Assembly (NCBI GenBank): GCA_022844135.1
Contig: JALHMG010000002.1
Coordinates: 1 to 64,000, forward strand
Source: Lysobacterales bacterium
GTDB lineage: Bacteria; Pseudomonadota; Gammaproteobacteria; Xanthomonadales; SZUA-5
Direction of reading: 5' to 3'
DNA length: 64,000 nucleotides
The notes beneath the pieces are model-generated. The model worked only from the letters and a program-made list of their open reading frames with translations, made no database searches and had not been told where the DNA came from. Positions 21,979-30,583 of this stretch are shown here, piece after piece. The position numbers and the translations under genes are program-made. Each line of letters starts with the position of its first letter. Positions within the stretch are counted from its first letter, which is position 1.

Positions 21979-22581
21979 TCAACGCGTCAGCGTGTACAGC
22001 TCGACGCGTTCCTCGTCGGCATCAAGGATCATGCGCATGCGGCCATCTTTGAGCGTTTCCAGAAGGCCCACGGTGTCAGCCTCCACATCCTCGCCATCGG
22101 CGTACTCGTAGGTGGCGCTGTAGCTGCGATAGGGATCGTCGTTGACCGAGGAGCCGCCGAGCAAGACGTAACTGCCATTGTCGGCCGGCCACAGTTGGCC
22201 GTTGCGTCGCTGCGAGCCGGTGGTTTTGCGAAAGCTCAAGGTGCCGTCTTCGGTGAGCAAGATCTCGCACTTGAAGGGCGGATAGGCGAATACGCCGCTC
22301 GGATCGATCTGCGTCGACGCGCAGCGCCATTGGCCGACGATCGCGTCGACGCCTTTGGTCACGCTGGGCGCTTCCAGGAGCGCCTTGACCTTCGGCACCT
22401 CGTCGCGCCCATACGCCGTGGCCTCGATGCGCGCCAGCATGGCTTTGGCGCGCGGCAATGCCTGATCGATCATCGGCTCGTTATAGTCGTGCGCGACTGC
22501 GCGCCAGCCGTCGTCCGGCGCCGCCGCGACCGCAGACGCAACCCATCCGATCAAACTCGCTGCACACCACATCGTTCGCAT
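21979..22581 (-). CDS. Exported DUF4893-like protein of unknown function
   Basis: A 200-residue protein with a signal peptide (MRTMWCAASLIGWVASAVAAAPDDGW). The middle holds VGQWRCASTQIDPSG and YPPFKCEI, a pattern recalling DUF4893 proteins, where a W-R-C strand and a later F-x-C may form a disulfide outside the cytoplasm. The remainder looks like a lipocalin-like beta protein with GSYVLLGGSSV and RMRMILD. No enzyme motif is visible. It is divergent from dnaE with 131 bp between starts. The family assignment is tentative. Confidence 0.6.
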   Translation of the reverse strand: MRTMWCAASLIGWVASAVAAAPDDGWRAVAHDYNEPMIDQALPRAKAMLARIEATAYGRDEVPKVKALLEAPSVTKGVDAIVGQWRCASTQIDPSGVFAYPPFKCEILLTEDGTLSFRKTTGSQRRNGQLWPADNGSYVLLGGSSVNDDPYRSYSATYEYADGEDVEADTVGLLETLKDGRMRMILDADEERVELYTLTR

Positions 22582-22712
22582 ATTCTGAGCCTCGTTGACG
22601 TGTTCGCAGCTTAGAGAACGGCACGATGCGCAGCAACCCGCAATCGGCGACCCGCAGTCGAAGGCGTTGCTGCTAGTCTCTTTTGCCCGCCGTTCGATCG
22701 CCTGCTGCGCCT

Positions 22713-25700
22713 GTGACCACGCCGTTCGTCCACCTGCGCCTGCATACCGAGTACTCGATGAGCGACTCGACGCTGCGCATCGAGAACCTGGTGCCGAGCG
22801 CGGCAGCGGCGCGGATACCGGCGCTGGCGATCACCGATGACGTTAACGTTTTTGCGCTGCTGAAGTTCTCGCAAGCGTGCGAAAAAGCCGGCGTGCAGCC
22901 GATCGCCGGCAGCGATGTCTGGGTGCAGGACAGCGGCGATCCGTTTCGGCTGTCGTTGCTGGTGTCGAATCGTGCTGGTTACAAGAACCTCTGCCAACTG
23001 CTGTCGCGCGGCTACTCGCTGGGCCGGCAATTGGATCGCGTGGTGCTCAAGCGCGAGTGGTTCGATGGTCACACCAGTGGCCTGATCGCGCTCTCGGGCG
23101 GTGTCGAGGGCGAGTTGGCGCAGCTTTGCGCCAGCGGTCAGCACGACACGGCAGCGCTGAAGCTCAAGCGCTGGATGCGCCTTTTCCCCGACGCGTTTTA
23201 TGTGGATCTGTCGCGCTGCCGTCGCGGCGACGAAAACCAGATCACTTCGATCTTGGCGCGCATGGCGAGCGAGGCCGGATGCCCGGCAGTGGCAACCAAC
23301 GATGTGCGCTTTTTGAAGCGCGAGGATTTCCATGCGCACGAGGCTCGAGTGGCGATCGCCCAAGGCTGGACCTTGAGCGATGCGCGCCGGCCCAAGCGCT
23401 ATAGCCCCGAGCAGTATCTGAAGAGCCCGGCGGAAATGGCGGTGTTGTTCGCCGACATGCCCGAGGCGCTCAGCAACACCGTGGATCTGGCGCGGCGCTG
23501 CACATTCTCGCTACAGACCGGCACCTATTACCTGCCCGAGGTGCCGACGCGCGAAGGCGAAACGGCTGCTGAGCGCCTGCTGCGCGAATCCAAAGAAGGC
23601 CTGGAGAAACGCCTCGTCAAATTGCGCGCGGCAAAAGCGCTGGCAGTGGACGAGGCCAGGTATCACGAACGCCTGGAACGCGAAGCGGGCGTCATCGCCA
23701 AAATGGGTTTCCCAGGGTACTTCCTGATCGTCGCCGACTTCATCGGCTGGGCGAAACAGCACGGCATCCCCGTGGGCCCCGGACGCGGCTCGGGCGCCGG
23801 ATCGCTGGTGGCGTATGCGCTCGGGATTACGGACCTGGATCCGCTGCGCTATGAACTCCTGTTCGAGCGCTTTTTGAATCCAGAGCGAGTGTCGATGCCG
23901 GACTTCGACATCGACTTCTGCATGGAGCGGCGCGATGAGGTGATCCGCTACGTGCGCGGCGCGTATGGCGCCGACAAAGTCGCGCAAATCATCACCTACG
24001 GCACGATGGCGGCGAAGGCCTGTGTGCGCGATGCCGGGCGCGTGCTCGGTCTGCCGTTCCCGGCGGTGGATTCGATCGCCAAGTTGATTCCGATGCGCCC
24101 GCTCGACATCACGCTCGAGGACGCGCTCGGCATATCGGAAAAATCCAAGAAAGAGCCCGAGCGCATCTCCCCGGATTTGAAGGCGCGCTTTGCCAACGAG
24201 GACGACGAAGCGCGACCGGTGCTGGATCTCGCGCTGGAGCTGGAGGGCCTGGTTCGCAATGCCGGCAAACACGCCGGCGGCCTCGTAATCGCGCCCACCG
24301 CGTTGACCGATTTCACCGCGCTGTATGTGGAAGCCAAGGCCGATGCAGCCAACGATCTGCCAGTCACGCAGTTCGACAAAGACGACGTCGAGGCGATCGG
24401 CCTCGTGAAGTTCGACTTCCTGGGTCTGCGTACGTTGACGATCCTGACCTGGGCGATGACCGCAATCAACAAGCGGCGGCAAGTCGAAGGGCTTGCGCCG
24501 CTCGATATCGACTGGCTGCCGCTCGGCGACCGGCCTACCTATGAGCTGTTTTCGCGCGGCGATACGGTGGCGGTGTTCCAGTTCGAATCCGGGGGCATGC
24601 AGCGCTTGCTAAAAGACGCGAAACCCGATCGCTTCGAAGACCTGATCGCGCTGGTGTCGCTGTATCGACCGGGCCCGATGGAGCTGATTCCGAGTTTTTG
24701 CGCGCGCAAACATGGGCGCGAGGAGATTGTCTATCCGGACCCGCGCGTCGAGCCGATCCTGAAAGAGACCTACGGCATCATGGTCTATCAGGAGCAGGTC
24801 ATGCAGATGGCGCAGATCGTCGGCGCCTACTCGCTTGGCGGCGCCGATTTGCTGCGCCGCGCGATGGGCAAAAAGAAACCCGAGGAGATGGTCAAACATC
24901 GCGGCATTTTCCGCGGTGGCGCCGCGAAGAACGGTGTCGACGAGGCAAAAGCGGACGCGATCTTCGACTTGATGGAAAAGTTCGCCGGCTACGGTTTCAA
25001 CAAATCGCACGCCGCCGCATATGCGCTCGTCGCGTACCAGACCGCGTACTTGAAGGCGCACTATCCGGCAGAGTTCCTGGCCGCAACCTTGTCCTCGGAT
25101 ATGGATCGCACCGAGGCGGTAGTCGAGTTTCTGGCCGATGCGAGAGCGCGCGGCGTCAAGGTGCTCACGCCGTGCGTGAATCACTCGGTGTTCTACTTCC
25201 ACGCCAGCGGCAAGACCATTCGTTATGGTCTCGGTGCCATCAAAGGCGTCGGCGTGCCGGCCAGCGAAGCGATCGTGCGCGAACGCGAGCGCGGCGGGGC
25301 TTTTCGCAACCTCCACGATTTCTGCGCGCGCGTCGACATGAGCAAGCTCAATCGGCGCGTGCTCGAGGCACTTATCGCGGCCGGGGCGATGGATGCCCTG
25401 GGCCCTCATCGCGGCGCGCTACTCGCCGGTCTCCCGGCCGCGCTCAAAGCTGCCGAGCAGCGCACGCGCGATGGCGCTGCCGGGCAGGTGGATTTGTTCG
25501 GCATCGGGAGCGCAGTACCATCCGCACCGATCGAGCTGCCCGACGCACCGCTGCAGCCGATGCTGACGCTGCTCGAAGGCGAGCGGCAAACGCTGGGCTG
25601 GTATGTGTCCGGCCATCCGCTGGACGTCATTGCGCCGTGGTTGCCGGAGATCACCAGCGGCTCGCTGATGGACGTTGCCGCGCGTGCGCCGAAGGAACGC

Positions 25701-26225
25701 AAAGGACGCTTCGGCGAAGTCACCGCCACCGTGGCCGGCATGGTGGGCCCGATGCGCCGCAAGGGCGACAGCGCGTTCGTGCAGTTGCAAGACGCCTCCG
25801 GAAAACTGGAGACGCGTTTCTCCGGCGAGGCCTATGCCGAGTACGGCGGGCTTATCGATTCGGCCGACATCCTGGTGCTCGAAGGCCAGATCGCGTGGGA
25901 CGAATTCTTGAACGCGCCGATCCTGCGCGTGCGCCGCGCGCAGAGCCTGACCGATGCCACGGCCAGCGCGGCGCGTTCGCTGCGCGTGCGCCTCATAGAT
26001 CCCGCGCCGAACATCGTCGAGCGCATCAAGACCGTGCTGCGCAGCAGCCGCGGCGGCACGCGCGTGCGCATCGATCTGCAGCGCGGCAACAGCGAAATGA
26101 GCTTCGACTTGGGCGACGACTGGCGCGTGCGCGCGACACCGGCGCTATTGGAAGCGCTGCGCGCGCTGCCGTGCGCGGCCGAAATCCAGTTCTCGAGGCA
26201 GATGGCGGAAAGCCTGGCGGCTTAG
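22713..26225 (+). CDS. dnaE: DNA polymerase III subunit alpha
   Basis: The replicative polymerase catalytic subunit, 1170 residues from a GTG at 22713 (the frame is open to a TTG at 22683). The N-terminal PHP domain begins TTPFVHLRLHTEYSMSD. Palm-domain catalytic aspartates are in PDFDIDFCMERRDEV and VTQFDKDDVEAIGLVKFD. The thumb, fingers, helix-hairpin-helix and OB-fold regions follow (FNKSHAAAYALVAYQTAYLK; TATVAGMVGPMRRKG). A start at 22713 places PHP at the N-terminus as in E. coli DnaE (1160 residues). It converges on phhA across a palindrome array that may serve as terminator. Confidence 0.95.
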   Translation: MTTPFVHLRLHTEYSMSDSTLRIENLVPSAAAARIPALAITDDVNVFALLKFSQACEKAGVQPIAGSDVWVQDSGDPFRLSLLVSNRAGYKNLCQLLSRGYSLGRQLDRVVLKREWFDGHTSGLIALSGGVEGELAQLCASGQHDTAALKLKRWMRLFPDAFYVDLSRCRRGDENQITSILARMASEAGCPAVATNDVRFLKREDFHAHEARVAIAQGWTLSDARRPKRYSPEQYLKSPAEMAVLFADMPEALSNTVDLARRCTFSLQTGTYYLPEVPTREGETAAERLLRESKEGLEKRLVKLRAAKALAVDEARYHERLEREAGVIAKMGFPGYFLIVADFIGWAKQHGIPVGPGRGSGAGSLVAYALGITDLDPLRYELLFERFLNPERVSMPDFDIDFCMERRDEVIRYVRGAYGADKVAQIITYGTMAAKACVRDAGRVLGLPFPAVDSIAKLIPMRPLDITLEDALGISEKSKKEPERISPDLKARFANEDDEARPVLDLALELEGLVRNAGKHAGGLVIAPTALTDFTALYVEAKADAANDLPVTQFDKDDVEAIGLVKFDFLGLRTLTILTWAMTAINKRRQVEGLAPLDIDWLPLGDRPTYELFSRGDTVAVFQFESGGMQRLLKDAKPDRFEDLIALVSLYRPGPMELIPSFCARKHGREEIVYPDPRVEPILKETYGIMVYQEQVMQMAQIVGAYSLGGADLLRRAMGKKKPEEMVKHRGIFRGGAAKNGVDEAKADAIFDLMEKFAGYGFNKSHAAAYALVAYQTAYLKAHYPAEFLAATLSSDMDRTEAVVEFLADARARGVKVLTPCVNHSVFYFHASGKTIRYGLGAIKGVGVPASEAIVRERERGGAFRNLHDFCARVDMSKLNRRVLEALIAAGAMDALGPHRGALLAGLPAALKAAEQRTRDGAAGQVDLFGIGSAVPSAPIELPDAPLQPMLTLLEGERQTLGWYVSGHPLDVIAPWLPEITSGSLMDVAARAPKERKGRFGEVTATVAGMVGPMRRKGDSAFVQLQDASGKLETRFSGEAYAEYGGLIDSADILVLEGQIAWDEFLNAPILRVRRAQSLTDATASAARSLRVRLIDPAPNIVERIKTVLRSSRGGTRVRIDLQRGNSEMSFDLGDDWRVRATPALLEALRALPCAAEIQFSRQMAESLAA

Positions 26226-26236
26226 GTCCGACGCCC

Positions 26237-26456
26237 TGGTACGCGGACCCATGGTCCGCAGCTTTGGTACGCGGACCCATGGTCCGCAGCTTTGGTACGC
26301 GGACCCATGGTCCGCAGCTTTGCTCTTGCTACTCGACGATCGACTCGCACCTCACCAACCGCCACGAGCGGACCATGGGTCCGCGTACCAAAAAGCGTCG
26401 ACTCGCACCTCGCCAACCGCCACGTGCGGGCCATGGGTCCGCGTACCAAAAAGCGT
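26237..26456. repeat. Nested palindrome array: three 28-bp direct repeats facing two 58-bp inverted units
   Basis: Three identical 28-bp tandem copies lie at 26237-26264, 26265-26292 and 26293-26320. Each holds the hairpin GCGGACC-CAT-GGTCCGC. Two 58-bp direct repeats follow at 26341-26398 and 26399-26456, and each carries the same core plus GTACC in opposite orientation with only a few differences. The entire array is therefore an inverted repeat of repeats between the convergent genes dnaE and phhA. There are no unique spacers, so it is not CRISPR. A related sequence occurs at 60120-60163. Confidence 0.85.
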
Positions 26457-26480
26457 CGCCGTCCGCTATCAGCTTTCCAT

Positions 26481-26516
26481 CCAACAACCAACAACCAACA
26501 ACCACGAACCAAAAAA
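26481..26516. repeat. AACC-AAC simple repeat next to phhA
   Basis: A low-complexity run of CAACAAC-type units (CCAACAACCAACAACCAAC and on) ends exactly at the phhA stop codon on its 3' side. Read on the minus strand it is a GGTTGTTGGTT tract. A very similar tract lies at 53855-53900 directly before the SDR start codon, there with opposite placement relative to the gene. Confidence 0.55.
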
Positions 26517-27407
26517 CTACACATCCCCATCCACCGGCCAGCCCTCACCGCTGCCGCTCTGAAACACGCGATCGCCGTCCAGCACATCGCCCGCCGGAAA
26601 CGCCTCAGCGCCCTTCAGCTCATAGTAGATCGGCCCAAAATCCGGATCGACGGTGGCGCGGAACAGCTGCTCGAAGCTGTCGATCACGAAGTAGGTCTTC
26701 TGGAAGGTATCGATGCGGTAGCGCGTGCGCATCACGCGTTTGAGATCGAAGCCGATGCGATTGGGTGCAGTGCTTTCCAGGCTATACAAACTCTCGCTCT
26801 TGCTCGACACAATCCCAGAGCCATAGATGCGCAAACCCTGCGCAGTGTTGAGCAAGCCGAACTCAACGGTGTACCAGTAAAGCCGCGTCAGTTCGGTCAA
26901 CGGTTCGTTGCCGTAGCGCGCCGCCTTGAGTCCGCCTTCGCCGTAGGCCTGCATGTAATCGGCAAAAATCGGCAGCATCAGCAGGGGCACATGGCCGAAC
27001 AAGTCGTGAAACAAATCCGGCTCGCTGATGTAGTCGATTTGCTCCGGTTTGCGGATCCACCAGGTCACCGGAAAACGCCGGTTCGCCAGGTGGGTGAAAA
27101 AATCCAGCTCCGGCAGCAAACCTTCCACAGCGATCAACGTCCATCCGGTTTTGGCGCGCAAGATTTCGTTGAGCTCGCTGAACTTGGGAATGCTGTGCGG
27201 ACTCATCCCAAGCTCGCTCAGCCCCGCGAAAAACTCGTCGCAGGCGCGGCCGGGCAACAGCGCCATCTGGCGCTCGAAAAGCGTTGCCCAGGTGCGGTGT
27301 TCCTCGGCGCTGTAACTGGCCCACGGCTGATCGACCACAGCCGTGGTGTACACCGGCACATACCCCTTGTCGGTCATCTGATGTTCGACGCGGCGCGGCT
27401 GATCCAT
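26517..27407 (-). CDS. phhA: Phenylalanine 4-monooxygenase
   Basis: A 296-residue pterin-dependent, non-heme iron hydroxylase converting phenylalanine to tyrosine. The iron ligands are visible: two His in DLFHDLFGH (about residues 139-147) and Glu in YWYTVEFGL. The AELNEIL-like pterin region FSELNEIL and FPVTWWIR are typical of bacterial PhhA. The start ATG at 27407 is preceded by AGGAGGG; the open frame extends upstream without support. No pterin-4a-carbinolamine dehydratase (phhB) or regulator phhR is adjacent. Length and motifs match the family closely. Confidence 0.93.
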   Translation of the reverse strand: MDQPRRVEHQMTDKGYVPVYTTAVVDQPWASYSAEEHRTWATLFERQMALLPGRACDEFFAGLSELGMSPHSIPKFSELNEILRAKTGWTLIAVEGLLPELDFFTHLANRRFPVTWWIRKPEQIDYISEPDLFHDLFGHVPLLMLPIFADYMQAYGEGGLKAARYGNEPLTELTRLYWYTVEFGLLNTAQGLRIYGSGIVSSKSESLYSLESTAPNRIGFDLKRVMRTRYRIDTFQKTYFVIDSFEQLFRATVDPDFGPIYYELKGAEAFPAGDVLDGDRVFQSGSGEGWPVDGDV

Positions 27408-27556
27408 GACAAGCCCTCCTCGGCTTCGATATCGCAAGAATACGCCGGGATAGCAAGTTTTCTGCCGGTCCGTTGATCGTCTTGAGCGTGCGCGACGACG
27501 AGACCGAAAAGTGAACTTTCGGTGCGCCGTTGCTCGGCCAGTCTCAACGACTCCCA

Positions 27557-28456
27557 TCACATCAGCACGTTCGCCAACACAAACTGGATGGCGCGATACG
27601 GGTACACGTTGATTTGCATCAACGCCACGAGCCATACCAGCGCAACGAAAACCGCCTCCCACCAGCGCAGAACGTAGATCCGCCAGAACGCCAGCGACAA
27701 GTAAACGCCCGCGACCGCAGGGATCCCAAGCCCGATCGCCGTCTGCGCGTAACGCTTGACAAGCTCAACATGCAAAGCCAGACCGATGGCGATCATCAGC
27801 AGCATCATGAACGCCATCATGTGCAAGCTGACGACGAAGTGTTCGGCATAGTAGCGTCGTTGGCGAAACAGGATCAGAGCCATCGCCGCCGCCAGCAGCG
27901 GCACGTGCAAAATGATGAGCAGTTTGCTGATGTTCGATGAGCTTCGCTCATAGCGTTCGGCGTAGCTGCGGACCGTAAGCGCCGGGTCATCGGCTCGCAT
28001 TTGCGCGATACGCCGTTCAACCCAGGGCGTGGTCCAGGGGCTGTGCGCCTGGCCGCTGTAATCGGCGATGCGCGCTTTCTCCTCCAGCGGCAAAGTGTCC
28101 GCTCTGGGGTGAGCGCGAACCGCTAAGTCGCCACCGACTTGATCCACAAACGATAAATCGAAATCGGTGAGCGGCGGCGCCAGAAAGAACAACAGATTGA
28201 CCAGCAGAAACAGCGTGATCGGCGGCATGAAGGACTGTCGACGCCCGGCAAGATACTCGGCCGACAACACCCCAGGTTGTAATGTCAGCGCCCGCATGCT
28301 GCGCCAGAAGCGACTGTCGAGACTGGTGAGCGCTTCGAAGAACTGGCTCATCAGGTGCCCGAGGCGACGATCGGCGTCGACGAACCGCTTCTGCCCGCAG
28401 GCGTGACAGTACGGCCCGATCAGCTCCGCGCTGCATTGTCGGCACGTTTCCCTCAT
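27557..28456 (-). CDS. DUF3667 domain membrane protein with N-terminal zinc ribbon
   Basis: A 299-residue protein. The N-terminus carries two CxxC pairs (CRQC ... CHAC, residues 5-20) forming a zinc ribbon, followed by the DUF3667 segment: LTSLDSRFWRSMRAL, QPGVLSAEYLAGRRQSFMPP, and a first transmembrane helix. The second half has four further hydrophobic helices. Function of the family is unknown; the ribbon faces the cytoplasm by inference. It lies 149 bp upstream of phhA on the same strand. Confidence 0.8.
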   Translation of the reverse strand: MRETCRQCSAELIGPYCHACGQKRFVDADRRLGHLMSQFFEALTSLDSRFWRSMRALTLQPGVLSAEYLAGRRQSFMPPITLFLLVNLLFFLAPPLTDFDLSFVDQVGGDLAVRAHPRADTLPLEEKARIADYSGQAHSPWTTPWVERRIAQMRADDPALTVRSYAERYERSSSNISKLLIILHVPLLAAAMALILFRQRRYYAEHFVVSLHMMAFMMLLMIAIGLALHVELVKRYAQTAIGLGIPAVAGVYLSLAFWRIYVLRWWEAVFVALVWLVALMQINVYPYRAIQFVLANVLM

Positions 28457-28675
28457 CTGCCTAAACGCCAGCCAAATCCAGGCACACTCTCGACCTTAGC
28501 AATCTTTAATGCATGGCACCGATAGTGGCCAGTTTCCGGATCGAAAGCAAATTAAAATCAGCATCTTAGGGGTTAACGACTGCAGAGTTTAGGCGCGATT
28601 CTTAGCCCTTTCTGAACTGAACGAGTGACATCCGGCATCTGCCCGGGAACTTCCGATGGTGGCAACCTATCTATG

Positions 28676-28808
28676 GGTCGGGTCGCAACAACTCGACCCG
28701 GTTCACTCCTCCCCTAAAGTGAACCCCAGGGGCGGCGGGTAATCCCCAACCCGACGTCCCAAACCCCCGGCCCCGAGCGTCTCCCCAACGCTCGGGGCCA
28801 ACTTTTTT
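28676..28808 (+). ncRNA. Candidate small RNA with C-rich hairpin loops (sX13-like)
   Basis: A ~133-base stretch folds into four hairpins ending in a strong intrinsic terminator. Stems/loops: CGGGTCG/CGACCCG (28679-28685/28694-28700); GTTCACT/AGTGAAC with loop CCTCCCCTAA (28701-28724); CGGGT/ACCCG with loop AATCCCCA (28736-28753); terminator 28769-28799 with loop TCTCCCCAA, then TTTTTT. Three loops display the same TCCCC core, complementary to Shine-Dalgarno GGGGA/GGAGG sequences. The Xanthomonas sRNA sX13 is known for such C-rich loops. Only the plus strand has the T-run. The 5' end is approximate; no clear promoter was recognised. Confidence 0.65.
28769..28808 (+). terminator. Intrinsic terminator of the candidate sRNA
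   Basis: An 11-bp perfect stem GGCCCCGAGCG/CGCTCGGGGCC closes a nine-base loop and is followed by AAC and six Ts (28803-28808). No protein-coding gene on the plus strand ends nearby, which itself argues for a short non-coding transcript upstream. Confidence 0.88.
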
Positions 28809-28809
28809 G

Positions 28810-28956
28810 GCAGCTTGTCGAGAAGCAAACTGCGGCGCGAACCACGGATGGTTCGGCATGGACTGAACAGAGCGATCGATCCATCGCGAGCGAGTCCGGA
28901 CAAGCACCGGCCTCACGACTTGGGGAACGCAAAGGAAGTGCGTTGCTCAACAAACT
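28810..28956 (+). repeat. Five-hairpin intergenic repeat element, copy B (degenerate)
   Basis: The order of modules equals copy A: GCAG...CTGC (28810-28833), CGAACCA/TGGTTCG (28838-28844/28849-28855), a weakened third hairpin ATGGA/TCCAT, GAGTCCGG facing CCGGCCTC, and TTGGGGAACGCA facing TGCGTTGCTCAA. Stems carry one or two mismatches, so this copy is decayed. It begins two bases after the sRNA terminator T-run and ends 14 bp before the next coding start. Confidence 0.75.
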
Positions 28957-28969
28957 GTCAGGGCGCCCG

Positions 28970-30583
28970 ATGATGGAACAAGAGCAATCGCGCTGGCTTC
29001 CGGTAGGTACCGCTCTCGCAATAGCGCTTGGCGTTGTTGCGACCTCAACCGCTCCCGAACTGACCAAGCTGCTGGCGATGGCGCTCGCCAGTGCCGCCTT
29101 GCTCCTGATCGTTCGCTTGCCGCTGCATCCGGCCGCCGTCCTCGTTGTGGCACCGATGGCGCTGAGCTCCGTTTTCGCGCTGGAACCTGCTGCCGCCTGG
29201 TTAGGGTCGATCGAGCGTGCGGAGGGTTTACTGGCGGCATTGGCGATGGCGACGTTCCTGGTTCTTGGAGCCGCGCAAAGCGGCGCGGCGCGACAACGTC
29301 TGTACGGCGGGTTGATCGGCCTCGGCGCAGCGGCGTCGCTTTACGCGTTGCTGCAGCGCGCGGGCATCGATCCGATCGAATGGCAACACGCGACGCGGCC
29401 GGCGGCGACGTTTTCCAATGCGCTCGGACTGGCCGGTTTTCTGACGATGACCCTGGCGCTGACGGCGTTGATGTGGGTACGGCAACGTCGGTGCTGGTGG
29501 TTGGGCGCGATGGCGGTGCAGTTGGCCGGACTTCTGGCCACTGGCACGCGTGGCGCCTGGCTGGCCGCTGCGGCAGCCGCAACGCTGACGCTGGTGTGGG
29601 TCAATGCGCCGCGACGCTGGCGAAACGCCGCTCTCCTTGGCGTTGTCTCTCTGGGCGTTCTGGCAGCGACGCTGCGCCTTGAGTCGCTGCACGATCGCCT
29701 GGAATTGTGGCAGCGCGCGGCGCAGGCAGTGACGGGCGATCAGGCGCTGGTCGATCTCCAAAGCGAGGGCGACCGCCACCACGCCTGGCGCTCGCTGGTT
29801 GGTTTCGGCCCCGATCAGGTCAGCGCGCCGCTGCAACAGGTCGCGAACATCGCGCCGCGCGATGCCGCGCAGGATTTGCGCGCCGATCGCGCGCATCAAT
29901 GGTTGCTGGATCGCTGGCTGGCGACGGGCGCGTTTGGATTCCTGGCGGCGATGCTGCTCGTCGCATGGGTGGTTGTTGCACTTCTCAGGCACGCGCGGCA
30001 CAGCGACCACGCGGAGTCACTGGCCCTCGGCGCCGCGCTCGGCGCCTATGCGTTTCACCTGCAGCTCGCGTTCGCCACGATGCCGGATCGCGCTCTGGCA
30101 TTCCTGCTCATCGGTTGCGCGCTGGGCACCGCTGCCGTCCCTCGTTCGGTCTCGATCGCGCGCGGCTGCGGCGTGGTCTTGACGCTGCTCGTCGCCGCTT
30201 CGCTGCTGCCGGCATGGCGCGAGTCGCTGGCGCCGCGTTGGGCCGCGCAACGCGCTTTCGACGCCGGCCAGGCGGCCTATCTTCGCGCGCTGAGCGAGTC
30301 CGAGTCGGCCGCCGCCTTGCGCGAAAGTCAAGACCACTTCGAACACGCTATTGCACTATCGCGCTACGACATCGATGCGGCGCTCGCCGCTGCCAGCGCT
30401 GCTGTCGAACTGGCGCTCGCGGATGGCGATCGAGCTGCGCTGGAGCGGGCGATCGATCTCGAGCGGGCGGTGACACGCATTCGCCCCGGCGAGCGTCGAT
30501 TGCGCGCTTTGCGCGATCGCATCTGGCAAGCGCGGCAAGCGTCCGTCAGCGACCGACGATCCGCGCGTGCCGCTGATACGTGA
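28970..30583 (+). CDS. Polytopic O-antigen ligase/polymerase-like membrane protein
   Basis: A 537-residue protein with roughly ten transmembrane helices in its first ~390 residues and a soluble C-terminal helical part (about 400-537) with TPR-like character (AQRAFDAGQAAYLRAL, QDHFEHAIALSRYDIDAALA). The topology and the loop with GFGPDQ fit the Wzy/O-antigen ligase superfamily, but no unique signature is decisive. An upstream in-frame ATG at 28943 lies inside the five-hairpin repeat, so the ATG at 28970 (or 28973) is preferred. Its 3' end overlaps the convergent ndh gene by 38 bp. Confidence 0.65.
   Translation: MMEQEQSRWLPVGTALAIALGVVATSTAPELTKLLAMALASAALLLIVRLPLHPAAVLVVAPMALSSVFALEPAAAWLGSIERAEGLLAALAMATFLVLGAAQSGAARQRLYGGLIGLGAAASLYALLQRAGIDPIEWQHATRPAATFSNALGLAGFLTMTLALTALMWVRQRRCWWLGAMAVQLAGLLATGTRGAWLAAAAAATLTLVWVNAPRRWRNAALLGVVSLGVLAATLRLESLHDRLELWQRAAQAVTGDQALVDLQSEGDRHHAWRSLVGFGPDQVSAPLQQVANIAPRDAAQDLRADRAHQWLLDRWLATGAFGFLAAMLLVAWVVVALLRHARHSDHAESLALGAALGAYAFHLQLAFATMPDRALAFLLIGCALGTAAVPRSVSIARGCGVVLTLLVAASLLPAWRESLAPRWAAQRAFDAGQAAYLRALSESESAAALRESQDHFEHAIALSRYDIDAALAAASAAVELALADGDRAALERAIDLERAVTRIRPGERRLRALRDRIWQARQASVSDRRSARAADT

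Noticed and set aside
26237-26456. CRISPR-like array
   Set aside because: Repeats are directly adjacent without unique spacers, have internal palindromes and no cas genes lie nearby.
24698-26743. 681-codon plus-strand frame overlapping the end of dnaE
   Set aside because: Out-of-frame shadow of dnaE running into the palindrome array; Arg/Ala-rich and without homology.
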